64,000 nucleotides of DNA, taken from Ophiura sarsii. Taxonomy: Eukaryota > Echinodermata > Ophiuroidea > Amphilepidida > Ophiuridae. A model generated the notes under the pieces. The model saw only the letters and a list, made by a program, of their open reading frames with translations. It was not told where the DNA came from and made no database searches. The DNA is taken from the NCBI GenBank assembly GCA_035610835.1, contig CM069447.1:56179048-56243047 (forward strand), written 5' to 3'. Below, in pieces: positions 23,782 to 35,321 of this stretch. A program made the position numbers and the translations under genes. Numbering within the stretch: position 1 is the first letter of the stretch; every line of letters begins with the position of its first letter.

Positions 23782-25631
23782 GGGGAGCCGGTTCGCTTGT
23801 GCGAGATTTCAAACGTTCTTATCAAAATTTCTTACTGAAGGGTACTACCTACCCCTGAGGCAAATTACCTATCAAATTAAAGCTTTTGTTGAGTACTTTT
23901 AAATGGTACCCCAAGTGTTGTGGTAGCATGTTGCTTTCTTGAATTATGGACACTTAGGGGCAATTCCATGCAAAGGTGGACATGACCACTAATTTTCAAG
24001 TTATTTATATCCTAACATATTTAGTATCAAATTAAAGCTAAAAGTCTAAATTTTCCAGAAATGAACTTTATTTTCATTTTTTTTACATATTTTGTGTTTT
24101 TTCCCCGTTTTAATTAGCATAATCTACTAATTTGATTAATTTTGTAAAATCTGTTATTTATAATGCTATTCATTTATAAACTGAAAATAATAATTATTTT
24201 ATCAGTTGTGAGCTCTTACATACTTATATTATTCTTTAAATTTAAAAAAACCCAAAAAAAACTCTGCGTCGCGACTCAACGATCAATTTTTATTAAGATT
24301 TCACCAAAATGTCACGCTGTTACCGAAATAATTGATGTTTTTAAGGGTTTTTTACATTTTCATTAAATCTACATATACAAATTAAATAATACTTGCAATG
24401 CAAATCACACTCCCATAGACCTATACATGCTTCAAAGATGCAGTACTACCTTTTGTTAATTAATTATTTCAATTAGCAATATGTCACGCTGTTACTTTTT
24501 TGGTAACAGCGTGACGGTAACAGCGTGACCCCCATTGAATTATACAGTGAGTTCCAATACAATTTTTAAGTTAAATGTGTTTTAATTGGATAATTTAATT
24601 AACTTAATATTGTATTTAATATTGTATTTTATCTATTTTAAACTAACACAGAACACTATAATGTGATTTAATTTTATTAAAATCAACAATCACTATAATC
24701 AGTGTAAGTTTTGGAGATCATTGTATCGTCAATGTTTGATCTTTTTGCATTGCTCATATAGGGTCAGCCTTTGGTCACGCTGTTACCGTCACGCTGTTAC
24801 CGTATGCAAATTTGTTTATTGTATCATATATATTTAAAATCATAAGATATTTTCTTTTTTATACAGGGAAGTTATAGCTGACTTTCTTATAATTACAATC
24901 CACCTGATGAAACTTTAAAATAAAAATAAAGTTCACAGAGTTTTGACCATTCATAAATGAGAAAAATACCTATGTCCTTTTTAGCGTCACGCTGTTACCG
25001 CACTCATTAATATTCATATTTCATAAATGTGAATGATTTTTTTCTTTTTTTTTCTTTCTATGTGTAGGTTGTACTAGTAGAAGTAGAAATGCAATAACAA
25101 AATGTTCTGAATAATTCAAGTGTGTATGTTATTTGCATATGAAGTGTGAAAATATCTTCCAAACCGTCACGCTGTTACCGTGGAATTGCCCTTTTATGAA
25201 AAATAGCTTTGGGGGAGCCGAGGCACCGGTATGGAGGCACCGGTATGTAAAAAAAAAAAAAATTAGTGGTATATTGGATATAAATGGGTTATTTTTAACA
25301 TTCACATGTCTTTATACATCTTTTGAAAGATATGTTAAAGAGAAGAATGAAAATATAAATATGCATTATTAATCAAAATATTAGTTAAATATCAATTTGC
25401 AGTTCGACAATTGTTATTCATTTGTTAGAGTGACTCGGCTCCCCAAAGCTTTTTCACAAAATTGTTTATAATTTGAGAATGCAACATGCTATCACAGAAC
25501 TTAGAGTACCATTTTAAAGTACTGAACAAAAGCTTTAATTTCATAGGTAATTTGCCTTGGTATGTAGTACCCTTCAGTAAGAAAGTTTGATAATAACATT
25601 CAAAATCTCGCACAAATGAACCGGCTTCCCC
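23782..25631. mobile_element. Nested element with 165-bp TIRs and GTCACGCTGTTACCG repeats
   Basis: GGGGAGCCGGTTCGCTTGTG...(23782-23950) is inverted at 25436-25631 (about 80-85% identity). Inside, GTCACGCTGTTACCG or its first 13-14 bases occurs eight times: 24311, 24483, 24502 and 24516 (inverted), 24774, 24788, 24986, 25166. The pair at 24483/24502 forms a perfect hairpin, and the pair at 24774/24788 overlaps by one base. Confidence 0.82.
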
Positions 25632-26073
25632 AAGTCACGAAGATCCTCGCACATCAGAAAAACTATAACAGGTATCATCGTAAAAGTATACCTTTTTTAA
25701 AAGCTCTTGAGCTGAGCAACTCAAATATGATGTCAATTTTGACATGGAGTGTGATGTTACAAATACATGATTGCCTAAAGTCAGACAATTTTTCCCAAAA
25801 ATATTTGGTGTTTGACTTTCAATAACCCTCTTGCCCCTCACCCTACCTAAAAAACAACCCCATTTTTGGAATTCTTGTGAAATTTGCCTTCAGAAAATGT
25901 ATACTTTTTCTGTGGTAGACCGTGCAAATTTTTTTGAACCCACCCCCACTTACCTGAAATTCATGAGGTGACTGCAAAAAAAATTGAGGCTACCTTTTAC
26001 TATATTTTTGGTACATCGGGGGAATTGAGAAGAATCTGAGTCGGGGGGATTTCATTTATGGCCACCCAGGTGG

Positions 26074-26438
26074 CAGTGGCGTAGCTAGGTTTTTTTTCAG
26101 GGGGGGCAAGATTTCTAAAATTTTCCTAAAAGGTTGCCCCCAAAAAATTTCAAGTCGGTCAACTCGTGAATTTCACGTAAGTGGGGGTGGGGGGGGGGGG
26201 GGGGGTGAAGTCCAAAAAGCTCTGTAGTCAACAAATATTGCCCAATCCTCAGGGTTGTAAGCAGTTTTTCCACAAAAATGTTCATTTATTTTTAAAAAAC
26301 ACACCAAAATGGTCATTTTTAAATGGTTACCCCACATATAAATACTATATGTAAGGGGAGGGGCGGGGCACAAAGGGGGGCGGGGGCACAAAAAATTCTT
26401 TCAGGGGGGGCATCTGCCCCCCCTGAGCTACGCCACTG
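26074..26438. mobile_element. 365-bp non-autonomous hAT element
   Basis: Ends CAGTGGCGTAGCTAGG / CTGAGCTACGCCACTG, and the 8-bp flank CCAGGTGG is repeated perfectly on both sides. It contains G/C homopolymers and no gene. It sits inside the larger hAT-like element. Confidence 0.9.
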
Positions 26439-26654
26439 CCAGGTGGTCCCCCCACCCCCACTCACAATATCCTGTGCACGCCACTGATTTAAATGATACT
26501 GATAGTGATTCAGGACACAGGTACAGCTGAAAACTTAGACCTGTCTGAATGGCCTAATGATGATCTAGCTGCCTATTAGTTACTAAGTGATGTCCATTAT
26601 TATTATTATTATTATTATAGTGATTCAGAATGTAGCTCTGTTGAGTCTGATAAT

Positions 26655-26807
26655 ACTATAGTCAAATTAATAATTGAACGAACAACGTGCACGCAGCACA
26701 AAGATGATCGCGCCCGAAATTATCACGCTTATGGCTGTGCGCGTCTCACGCAATGTACGCAATAAGCTGCTTCAATGTGTTCGTTCAATTATAAATTTGA
26801 CTATAGT
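26655..26807. mobile_element. Small MITE upstream of the transposase remnant
   Basis: ACTATAGTCAAATT...AATTTGACTATAGT ends, with GAACGAACA / TGTTCGTTC continuing the arms; 153 bp. It follows an (ATT)n microsatellite at 26588-26619. Confidence 0.75.
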
Positions 26808-26821
26808 ACCTTACTAATAAT

Positions 26822-28072
26822 AGTGATTTGACAATATGGCCCTACCTTCCTAGCTTTCGTGACAAATTAAAAGAAAGGGCAGTGAAAGGTTCCACACCAG
26901 CTGTTCATGTCAACTCATTGCTTGCAATATTGAAACCACATTTCCCCCTTCTGCCCAAAGATTCCCGGACACTTCTATCAACACCAATATCATACAAACT
27001 GAATGATATAGCAGGGGTGGGGAGGACAAAGACTGTACTTTTTCAACAACACCATTTACAATTGGTTTTTTTAATAGGGGATTCTAAACCAAGCAGTGCT
27101 AATGATTTTTACAAGAATTTGTGGATGAGTTGAAATCTATTTTGAGCAATACGCCAATAAAGTTAAGGTTGTTGCTATGGCTAATTTTTTAATTGATATT
27201 TCAAGAGAGCTTGCTGAGCTCCACAATAATCTGAAATTTGAGATTGATCGGAGGTACGGTTTTCTAGATATGACAATTTTATTGTCAAAAAACCATTTTA
27301 AGTCATTTTGAATTCTTTTGTTTTGTATTGTTTTCTGGCCAACAGAGGGCAGTCTATTTTCTTTTGTTTTATATTGTTTTTTTGACTCCTTAGGTAAAAT
27401 TTCTATACAAATGTATTTTTTGTTTTTGCTCTAATTTTTTATTGAAAACTCCATTAGATTCCTGCAGCACAGAAATTAAAGAGAGTTGTATAGCCAACAT
27501 ATACACCAAGTGGCATTACATAATTTAGTAAAGTGCATGAACTTGAAGAAAATAATGAATTGCATTAATTAGCCTAATTTAAAAAAAAAATGTTTAGATA
27601 ATTATTAAGTATAATTAATTATGCAGATGTCTTGCAGCACAGGAAACTTGAATTTCAGCTTTGTAGCATTTTTTATAGTTTTCTTGTAAAAATTAATTAA
27701 TCATTTTTGAATATTTTTGAATAATTTTTCTTTGTATTTTCTAGGGGCTAAAAAAACAAACAATAAGAAACAAAAGAAATGAACGCTTCAATTTTGCTTC
27801 AATAAAATTGTCATCTAGAAAACCGTACCTCAAATCTAAAATTTGAGATTATTGTGGAGCTCAGCAACCTCTATTAAAATATCAAATACAAAATTAGCCA
27901 TATGAACAACCTTTAAGTTCAATGGCAAGACAATGCAGGTGACACACCAGCCAGAGCTTTTGAGAACCATGAAAATGACACCAGTTGTTTGATTCAAGTT
28001 GATATAGGTATGGTTTCACAATTTCCTTTGGATAACATGCATCTCATGATAATGCATCTCATAATAATGAAA
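26822..28072 (+). pseudogene. Broken tnp2/CACTA-like transposase remnant
   Basis: Frame A (26825-27015) gives LKPHFPLLPKDSRTLLSTP, matching the L-P-x-D-x-R-T-L-L-x-T-P motif of a widespread invertebrate transposase. After a frameshift come FLIGDSKPSSANDFYKN, then in another frame EFVDELKSILSNTPIKL, like the tnp2 block G-x-x-K-P ... F-L-x-x-F-V-x-E-L. A MITE (27163-27916) interrupts it. The frame resumes with GKTMQ, GDTPARAF and VSQFPLDNMHLM, equivalent to D-x-P-A-R and Q-F-P-L-D-x-M-H-L. The conserved Cys block and the following region are missing. Family naming rests on recalled motif order. The copy is clearly non-functional. Confidence 0.65.
27163..27916. mobile_element. 754-bp MITE interrupting the transposase remnant
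   Basis: Arms of about 125 bp with inverted TTAAGGTTGTT..ATGGCTAATTTT and GCTGAGCTCCACAATAAT; AT-rich centre. Removing it brings together the frames ending NTPIKL and starting KFNGKTMQ. Confidence 0.82.
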
Positions 28073-28097
28073 TAACACAGATTTACCTACTTCGCAG

Positions 28098-28257
28098 ATC
28101 AAATGGCTGAACCGTCTGGGGGGACAATCAGAGCTGCAGGTAGTTTTGAGGATAATGGCTGAACTGATGACGGACGACTTCGCCAGACTGTGGAATTGGA
28201 AGGGCAGGGGAGCCAAAACTGGCTTGGCCAGTTCACAAGTGGTAGATGTTGTTTGCT
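28098..28257 (+). CDS. DUF4806-like exon A (domain core)
   Basis: 160 nt, phase 0 in and phase 1 out. It carries RLGGQSELQ and LMTDDFARLWNWKGRGAK, the most family-diagnostic part. In the same frame there is no upstream ATG close by, so an earlier exon is required. Confidence 0.72.
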
Positions 28258-30423
28258 GTGAGTAATATCATTGTTGGTTATTTTTCTGTTGTTACGCAGG
28301 GTTCAGTAACTTACTTATAATCCGTGTTGTAGTACTCGAGTCCTCTTGAAGGACTTGAACTCAGAGGAGGTAGGGCTCAAACATTGAGAACTTTGCCTCA
28401 GGCCAAAGTCCAGTAAATATTGGCATAATTTTTAAGTATTTAAAATGTGGTCATCCTTATCTTCAGTTCTTGAGATATATTGTCATAAAACATAATAAAT
28501 ACCTCTGACTGTTGAAAATATCATAAGAAGCTGAAAAACATGTATATCATAGAGATCCTATAACTATAATGTAAAGAGACAAAAATATAAATAAACAATT
28601 AAGGATATTTTTACGAGGAAAATGTTCTTTGTCTGTGATTTCAACAAAAATAATCTTTCATTAGCAATTTTGAGCTTCAAAGAGCAGCTCTCCTCAACTC
28701 TTACTCCACAGAGCAGAATTAGGGATGGAACCTTTAATGAAATGAAATGGCAGGTTAATTTGTAATCTGTTAGATTATCACAACTTAACTTTGTTATTAA
28801 GTTTGACATAAATTCTCAATGTATAAAAAACATATTTTTTCAATTGCTGACCACATATAGCCGAGCATCAAAATCATCACTACACCGGTGATTCAAAATG
28901 GTATCCAAATGTGTCCATGAATATAAAACAGGGGTAAAAAGTAGTATGTTTGCGTGGCCTGTAGAGCAAAATATATGACTTGAAATATTATCAGAACTTA
29001 AAATATATGAAGAGTCGGTCTCCGTCTTGGTCTTGGACAGTAAGAATTGGGACTCGAGAAACAGGGACTTGGACTTAGGTAGGGTGCACTCGGCTACAAC
29101 ACTGGTGATAATTGTTGTGAAGCCTGCATTGTCTCTTTCTTGTTACCTCTGACCATGCTTTATGACAAATATTTGTTTATTTATCTTTATAGATATCCCT
29201 AACCCCGGTTTAGGGTTTTAAACCGGGATCACAATTTTCAAGGAAAAAACACCAACTAAATCTCAAGGGAAACCTGCCGGGATTTGATCCGGGGATCCTC
29301 TGTTCCACCCACTAAGCCACGGTCCTCAGCTACTCATTCGCGCAGTCTGCGCTTACTATTATAGGCTCCGTTGACTAGGTCATCAAAAACCGGCGGCACA
29401 GGCACTTGGAGAGGGACTTAAGATTGGCATTATTTAACATTCAGGGGGTAAGGGTTAACATAAAAGATGTATTCTCATTTTGCACATACTTTGAGCATCA
29501 CAGTTCCTCAGTAGTTTTAATGATTTACTGTCTGTCTTATTTTTTTAGGTGCCTCAAGAAAGGTATGGAAGAGCTCCGACGATACCTCTGCAGGCAACTA
29601 CATCAAAAGCTGGTTGAAGTATGCAGCAGATAGATCGGGAGGAAGGAAAGACAGAGAGAAAAGGAAAGTCTCTGCCAAACAAGGTAATTATTTTGGGGTT
29701 TTTATAAAACAATTGGAACAGAATACTAAATGTGTAAACATTCTATTCCACACCCATGATAAACAAATTTCAAGTTAATTAAAAAGATGTGATATTTCAG
29801 AATTAAAAATTTGTCTTTGGTATCATAACAAAATTAAATTAAAAAGTCATATACAATCTGATTAAGAACTTGAGACCACTCCCTGTCCTACTGCATGCTG
29901 TATTCTTCCTTCCATTCAGCTTCAAACCTTATATTGATCCTATTCTTGTGAAATTGAAAATAGAACTCATGTTTGAAATATCTGTTTGAAACATGTGGTA
30001 CACTACCTGATGGTAAATTCTGATTATCTGATCACTTGTACTGAATAAGCATGTTTCTCATCAAGTTGCGATGTTTGGCGATTCCCCATATTTTATCCAA
30101 CGCAATACAACAATAGATGGTTGAAGAGCTTCCAGATGTAGAGCTAAGAAAGTTGAGCATATCTAGACCTCGAAATGAGGATTCAGATAAGTTGGTGAGA
30201 CCAGTGCCTCTTTTGTTAGAGTGTCCATTGGGCCTGAAAACTATATTCAAATTAATTATACATTTCAATTTGATACAGTTATTATTATATTTGTGTTTTA
30301 CTTTACTCAGCTGACAGTGCAGATGAAAATGCAGAGGCAGACATGGAAAATGCAGAGGCTATGTCTGCGATGAATGATGATGAGACCGACCAATCCAATG
30401 GAAGCCTTCCGCCCCTAAACTGA
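28098..30423 (+). CDS. DUF4806-like protein, C-terminal exons
   Basis: Three exons join in frame: 28098-28257, 29549-29683 and 30311-30423 (TGA). Borders are TTCGCAG|AT ... TTGCT|GTGAGT, TTTTTAG|GT ... CAAG|GTAATT, TACTCAG|CT; both introns are phase 1. The first exon encodes WLNRLGGQSELQVVLRIM, then ELMTDDFARLWNWKGRG, matching my recollection of the DUF4806 C-terminal pattern (R-L-G-G ... L-M-T-x-x-x-A-x-x-x-N-W-x-G). Exon 2 is basic and Lys/Arg-rich (nuclear-type), exon 3 acidic and Ser/Asn-rich. DUF4806 proteins are expanded in marine invertebrates, with unknown function. The N-terminus is missing; upstream lies a broken transposase in the same orientation, so this is probably transposon cargo or an ORF of the same element. 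Confidence 0.72.
28258..29548 (+). other. Intron of DUF4806-like gene with a tRNA-derived SINE
   Basis: Apart from the SINE head (29270-29330) nothing else is recognised. Confidence 0.5.
29185..29335 (-). repeat. tRNA-derived SINE
   Basis: On the minus strand GACCGTGGCTTAGTGGGTGG gives an A box (29308-29319) and GGATCAAATCCC a B box (29279-29290), followed by a unique tail with CCGGTTTAGGG. The spacing fits a Pol III internal promoter. Confidence 0.65.
29549..29683 (+). CDS. DUF4806-like exon B (basic)
   Basis: 135 nt, symmetric phase 1. The in-frame peptide contains SRKVWKSSDDTSAGNYIKSW and then GGRKDREKRK, a basic stretch resembling a nuclear localisation signal. The other two frames contain stops, which fixes the frame. 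Confidence 0.68.
30311..30423 (+). CDS. DUF4806-like terminal exon (acidic tail and stop)
   Basis: 113 nt from TACTCAG|CT to TGA. The tail has repeated E-N-A-E-A units and ends NGSLPPLN. A poly(A) signal follows at 31108. Confidence 0.65.
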
Positions 30424-32806
30424 ATATTCAAAGCGGATAGGTGAATGAAGGTGGATCAAGAAAGTATCCATATTTTTGAGGCACCCAAGTAGAACATAAT
30501 GTTGTGCACAAAGGTGGCTAATGTTATTGCTGCATGCTTGCAGAACAATTGTGGTAACCTCGCACAAGTCAGCGTCATCACCATTATTCACATTGGTTCA
30601 GTGAAACATTGTGCTGTTCTAAAGAGACTAGTTACATCCTGATGAAGTCAGACATCTGATAAAATGTTGACTATCTATTTCAGTCTTACAATATACAGTG
30701 TACTGTGTTCTTGTTAATAGCGACTAATTTAACAGTTGAGTAGATTATAACAAACCTCGGTTAGTGCTCATCTCTGTATTCAGGCAAAATATAACCTAAG
30801 GAAGTTAAGATTCAGAAGCCAAGACAAGAAAATGTTTCATTTTAGTAGGTCTAATAGAGTAATTTGATGTGTGTATTTTATGAAAGTGTTATTACAACTG
30901 CCCACTGGTTTGACTGCTAGACTAAAAAGGAGGTGGAGAGCCACAAGGGTAGATATCTCCACAGTGGAGCGATATCAGTTTTGACTTAATACAGAGATGA
31001 TTTAAACCACATTGAAAGATTTGATGAAACAATTTTCATCCGTTATTGTTTGTATCCTGAAGTACATCATTGAACTAATATGCAAAGATTTCTGCATAAT
31101 ATGTTGTAATAAAACAAAATCTGTCTGAACCAAGAAGAGAAGGGGGGTTTATTTTTAGACATATTGGAACAAAAGAAAGACAGACGATATGTTTTTGCAA
31201 ATATCTTGCCTTTCGGGAGGTTATCATACATCAAACAATCTCAGTAGTTGCGTTAAAATGCTGTGTGTTCATTGTGGCCAAACAAGATCGATATCAGACA
31301 GCGTCAACTGGGAACTTCTCAGAATATTATTGTTATGAAAACGTGGCAAAACATACATTCTCAACGGTTCATCGGTTGATCACTGTTTGCAAGTTTACAA
31401 TCTCTTTTTCCATGCCTTTGGTCATGGTTGTAAGGAGGAGACATAATTTTGGGGTTCGCTGCCTCACATAATGTCATCCTCAATTGAAATACAATACAAG
31501 TGAAATACAGGTTTTCACCTATTTTAAATACATGTAATATGATACCATATTCATTTGGATGATAAAGATATGTTGATAAAATTGACATAAGTAAGAAACA
31601 TGTTCACCTTAATATTCTATTTATTACACTTAGAAAGCAATGCTGTTTTTAAATATTTATTATTTCTTAAAACTGGGTATACATGTACATCATTTTGGAC
31701 ACCCTGTATTTTCCAATGGCTTATTTTGGTAAAGTTTATTTTACAGGAGATTTTTGTTTATAGCTACAATTGTAATGGAGCCAACAAAATTGAATTTGAC
31801 ATGATTGTAAAATGTTGTTTTAACATAAGGGGTCGTCCAAAATGCAAAATGTTCCCCATTTTTAAAACATGAGGAGAATTGGGTCCACATCATTTTGTGT
31901 ACAATTTTTTTTTGATATTTATTTGATTTACTCTTTGTGGTGGTAAACCAATCAGAAAGCAGGAATTTCAAAATCTGTGGAGTGCATTTAAAGTGTCTAA
32001 AGCAATCTGCGTGTATGCCGTTCAATGCGTGCAACACACGCCTTGTTTTGATGAAATGCTTGCTGCCGGTGTTAGCAGACTTGTTGACATTTTTTTATTT
32101 GTTATAATGTAGATCAAAATTATGCTAAAATTGTGAATTTTGATTTGTATAGTGTTGTGTATGAAGTAGGTCAATGTAAAATATGAAAAATGAATGTACT
32201 TGAGCTGGTGTTGATTTGCTCACAATGCCACCGTATGTAACATATTTACATTGCATTGTTTAACGCAGGATGTAATATTTTTCCGACCAAAGTCTCAAAG
32301 CTCTTCAGTTTTTCAAAACCTAATGCGGAATGCGGGTTTTTTTTAAGTTGTTTTTTTAAATATAAAATATTGAAATCCTTGTAAAAGTGACCTTTTCTAT
32401 TTAAAATGATGTGATCAATGAAAAATCGGTGCAATTTTAAGATTTTTGAATTTTTTAAATATATATATATATTTTTCCCTTCCAACGCGCATCAATTAAC
32501 TAACGCGCATTAATTAACTAACGCGCGCTGGAGCTTTGAGACAAATGATTTTTTTAAATATTATAGCCAATGTGTTTGTTAAGAAAATACTGCCTGGTTT
32601 CCATGTTTTCATTCACTGATTTCTGTGTAATCTAACCGTTGGAACATAACAAGTTACATTTTCAGTTAGTGGTGATTGACATTTTATGGAAATATTTTTC
32701 AACATTGATTATTATGTTATATGTAAACACTTACTTGGGTGATGTTATTTTTCATAGCAATTTGATAAATATTTACACACGCTTTAATCTTTTATATCCT
32801 GAAATA
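30424..32806. other. 3' UTR and unassigned AT-rich DNA
   Basis: Holds the poly(A) signal at 31108. A mariner-like end 'ggacaccctgta' occurs at 31699-31710 without a visible partner. 'Taacgcgcattaattaac' is repeated near 32490-32525. No other gene seen. Confidence 0.4.
31108..31113 (+). terminator. Poly(A) signal AATAAA
   Basis: This is the first AATAAA found about 690 bp after the DUF4806-like stop codon, in a region with no other features. It is the likely 3' end of that transcript. Confidence 0.4.
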
Positions 32807-33503
32807 CAGGGTGACCCAGAAAATGTTGAACCCAAAAATCATAAACTTAAAATAAAAAAAATGAAAAATGAAAATAAATAAATAAATATGGCATTCTGTT
32901 TTCAACAATTATGTAAACAATTGATTCAGCTTTCTGGAGAACTTGTAAGATCATGTAAATTGGCCTTACCAAACTTAAGATACACTTGATTGTGTGACAG
33001 GCGGTGTTTTCTCCCTTTTGTAAAAGTGAAAGAATTGTAACTTGGTTCAGATAGGAACTTAATTCTGTTCTAAGTACGGTGAGTTAAGTAATCTTTTCTT
33101 TTGATCTGTATTTATCAAATTAACATTTTCAAATGAAGTCAAGGGGACTTACGTTTTTGTTTTCAAAGTCTCTTATAAAATGATAATATTGATTTACATA
33201 ATAAATGAATATTGATGAGATAATGTGCAGAAATGGTTTCAAACAAACAGGTACTTGTTCTGCTTATGTATCATGAAACCATTTTTTTTGCACTTCACTT
33301 ACACTACAAAACAACACTTCCCTCAAAATTACACGTATTTTAAGTTTCGTGTGGCCTATTTTTATGATCTAAAATGTTTCAGAAAGTTAAATGTTTGGTG
33401 CACATAGCTGGTGAACGAGTCATGCAATATTTTGTTATTTTAATGGTAAAAAAATATATTGAATTTTTTGATTTTTGGGTTCAACATTTTCTGGGTCACC
33501 CTG
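32807..33503. mobile_element. 697-bp mariner-like MITE
   Basis: TA-flanked ends CAGGGTGACCCAGAAAATGT and complement, followed by TGAACCCAAAAATCA; about 35-bp TIRs. The interior is AT-rich, with no transposase frame above 80 codons. Confidence 0.9.
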
Positions 33504-33774
33504 TATGTTTCATTCACTGGACCAGTTGCCCCAACCTCCCCTATTAAACCCTAATACATTTAACCCTAATAACCATTTTAGTCGCACCGTTTTGGGCAGG
33601 AACAGGTTGTAGCTCTAGGTTCTTTCGTGTGTATTGTAACTATATTACAGATTATTCATGATACCAATAAAACAGAAGATTTCAAATAAATTGTTACCAA
33701 TGAATTTGTGTGTTTTATCTACAGTGTTATGTGTTCTTTCAAAGGTTGGGCAAACGCTGAAGTAACGTACATTA

Positions 33775-34288
33775 GTTTACAAGACAAAATCCGGCAAAAC
33801 GTTGGCCCAACAGACAAATATATTGCACTAACGTTGTGCCAATGTTGTTTAACATTGAAACGTTAGGGCAATGTTGGACCAACGTTGGCTGAATACATAA
33901 ATCTACATGGCATTAACGTAGTGCCAACGCTGCTGTTGAAATGTTGGGCCAACGTTGAGCCAACGTAGTGCCAACGCTGTTGTTGAGACGTCGGGCCAAT
34001 GTAGTGCCAATGCTGTTGTTGATACGTTGGGCCAACGTTGGGCCAACGTTGTGCCAACGCTGTTGTTGAAATGCTGGGCCAATGTTGGGCCAACGTAGTG
34101 CCAACGCTGTTGTTGAAACGTTGGGCCAACGTTGGCCCAACATTGTGCCAACGTCAAACAACTGATGTTGAGCCAACGTTGTTTAGCCGGACAAAATTAC
34201 GTTGGCCCAATGTCATATTTTGACGTTGCCCCAACGTAAGTGATTACGTTGTCCCAACCTTGGCCCAACGTTGTATTGCTATCTGGGT
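33775..34288. repeat. GTTGGGCCAAC tandem array
   Basis: Higher-order units mix an 11-bp near-palindrome GTTGGGCCAAC with 'gtgccaacgctgttgttga'. All three minus frames and one plus frame stay open as W-P-N-V-G-P-T type repeats, which are artefacts. It ends with TTGCTATCTGGGT. Confidence 0.92.
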
Positions 34289-34479
34289 AGTTTCCCCAGC
34301 CACAGATTTATAATGTAAATATTTTGCGCTGCAATAACAAATTGACAACGGATATCGTGCTTGTCATTTGTTTATGTCACTTTCCGCCATCACACTAGTA
34401 TTTAGCCTCCCTATTAAAGTTTAAAAAGTAAACAAAAAACTTACAGTAGTCAATAAGCTGTCAAACCGTGTTTTTTCTT

Positions 34480-35265
34480 TACAACTAATAATGATTTATA
34501 ACTACAATTCATTGACATTGACAGGTGGTAAAGCCAATGACGTCATTTCTCTGCTCGGTGACAAGTCTATCTGGCTGTGTGAGAGATGTTCTTTTGAAAG
34601 ACGGGCTTTATTGCTTTTCAATAATAAGATGGTAAAGTGAACACTTTGTTATAGTTTCGTGTCTTTTAGTCAGATATAGTATCTTGAAATAATTATGAAT
34701 ATAACAGCTGTATAGGTGTGTGGCCCGATCATATTCTACAGATGGCAGATTGTGTTTACATAATTTTATTTTGGAGGATGAGCTATTGCCCGCAAAATAT
34801 GGCATGTAGGAAAAATACACACTTTGTTGTATAGTTTCGTTTGGTTTAACTGCCATTAGTCAGATATAATTACATATTGGATAACCTACATTCTTAACCA
34901 GTACATATTGGGTTCGGGTTCGGGTTCGGGTTAGAATTAGAGTTAAAGTTAAGAGTTAGGGTTAGTTCTTAGTCTCCAGTTGTGCTCGCAAAACTACATT
35001 GCTAGTAATATATCCGATGATTTAGCCGCCCACTTTAAGTTTCAAAAGTAAAACAATAGTGTTAGTAAAAAAATCATTCAGCTGTCAATTTGTAGTGTTA
35101 TTGACATTCAATTGATTGTTTATAACGACAATGCAAATATATTAATATCGTGATTTTAAACCCGGTTTTTATATCACTTTCTACCACCAACTCCCACTTA
35201 AAGTAGCATTATAGTAATAAAAAACCAATCAGCTGTCAATATGTAGATATATTTCGAACTATGGC
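34480..35265 (+). pseudogene. Decayed tandem copies of the receptor's upstream region and first exon
   Basis: About 34534-34680 aligns with 35291-35450: the shared path runs from the region before the ATG through the signal-peptide exon to the intron phrase 'atagtttcgtgtctttt'. The start codon is lost (gatggcaag is ggtgacaag here). A third partial copy at 34735-34850 repeats 'ttttggaggatgagctattgcc', matching 'ttttggaggacaggccattgcc' of exon 1. The upstream block with 'aatcagctgtcaat' recurs near 34450, 35080 and 35230. Seen in sequence; interpreted as tandem duplication of promoter plus exon 1 with decay of the outer copies. Confidence 0.72.
34911..34975. repeat. Short telomere-like TTCGGG / TTAGGG-type tract
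   Basis: (GGGTTC)3 grading into degenerate GTTAGA, GTTAAA, GTTAGGGTTAG units, about 60 bp. It lies between duplicated copies of the receptor's first exon. Confidence 0.7.
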
Positions 35266-35321
35266 TTATAACGACAATTTGTTTACATGTGACTGGGCCG
35301 TCAACGTTATTTCTCTACACG

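Larger units (their letters stand above)
23589..26486. mobile_element. 2.9-kb hAT-like element with nested insertions
   Basis: Ends CAGTAGCGTGCGCAGAGGGT and complement CAGTGGCGTGCACAGGATAT. Flanks are CTTTAAAT and ATTTAAAT, a 7/8 match to an 8-bp target duplication expected for hAT. The interior has long C runs and carries two further elements; no transposase reading frame. Confidence 0.72.
21680..34288. mobile_element. Possible 12.6-kb composite transposon with inverted CCCAGATAGCAA ends
   Basis: ACCCAGATAGCAAG starts at 21680 and its reverse complement TTGCTATCTGGGT ends at 34288. Each end is followed inward by GTTGGC-type subterminal repeats (21700-21870; 33775-34270). The trinucleotide AGT lies immediately outside both ends, consistent with a 3-bp target duplication. 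The transposase remnant and the DUF4806-like gene lie inside in one orientation. The two ends might instead belong to two solo elements, because 13 bp plus a 3-bp duplication is limited evidence. Confidence 0.4.

Noticed and set aside
33863..34176. Overlapping minus-strand frames of 84-88 codons with W-P-N-V-G-P-T repeats
   Set aside because: They arise in all three frames from the GTTGGGCCAAC tandem array, so openness reflects the repeat and not coding.
34911..34975. Chromosome end or true telomere array
   Set aside because: Only about 60 bp and mostly degenerate; coding sequence and introns continue on both sides.
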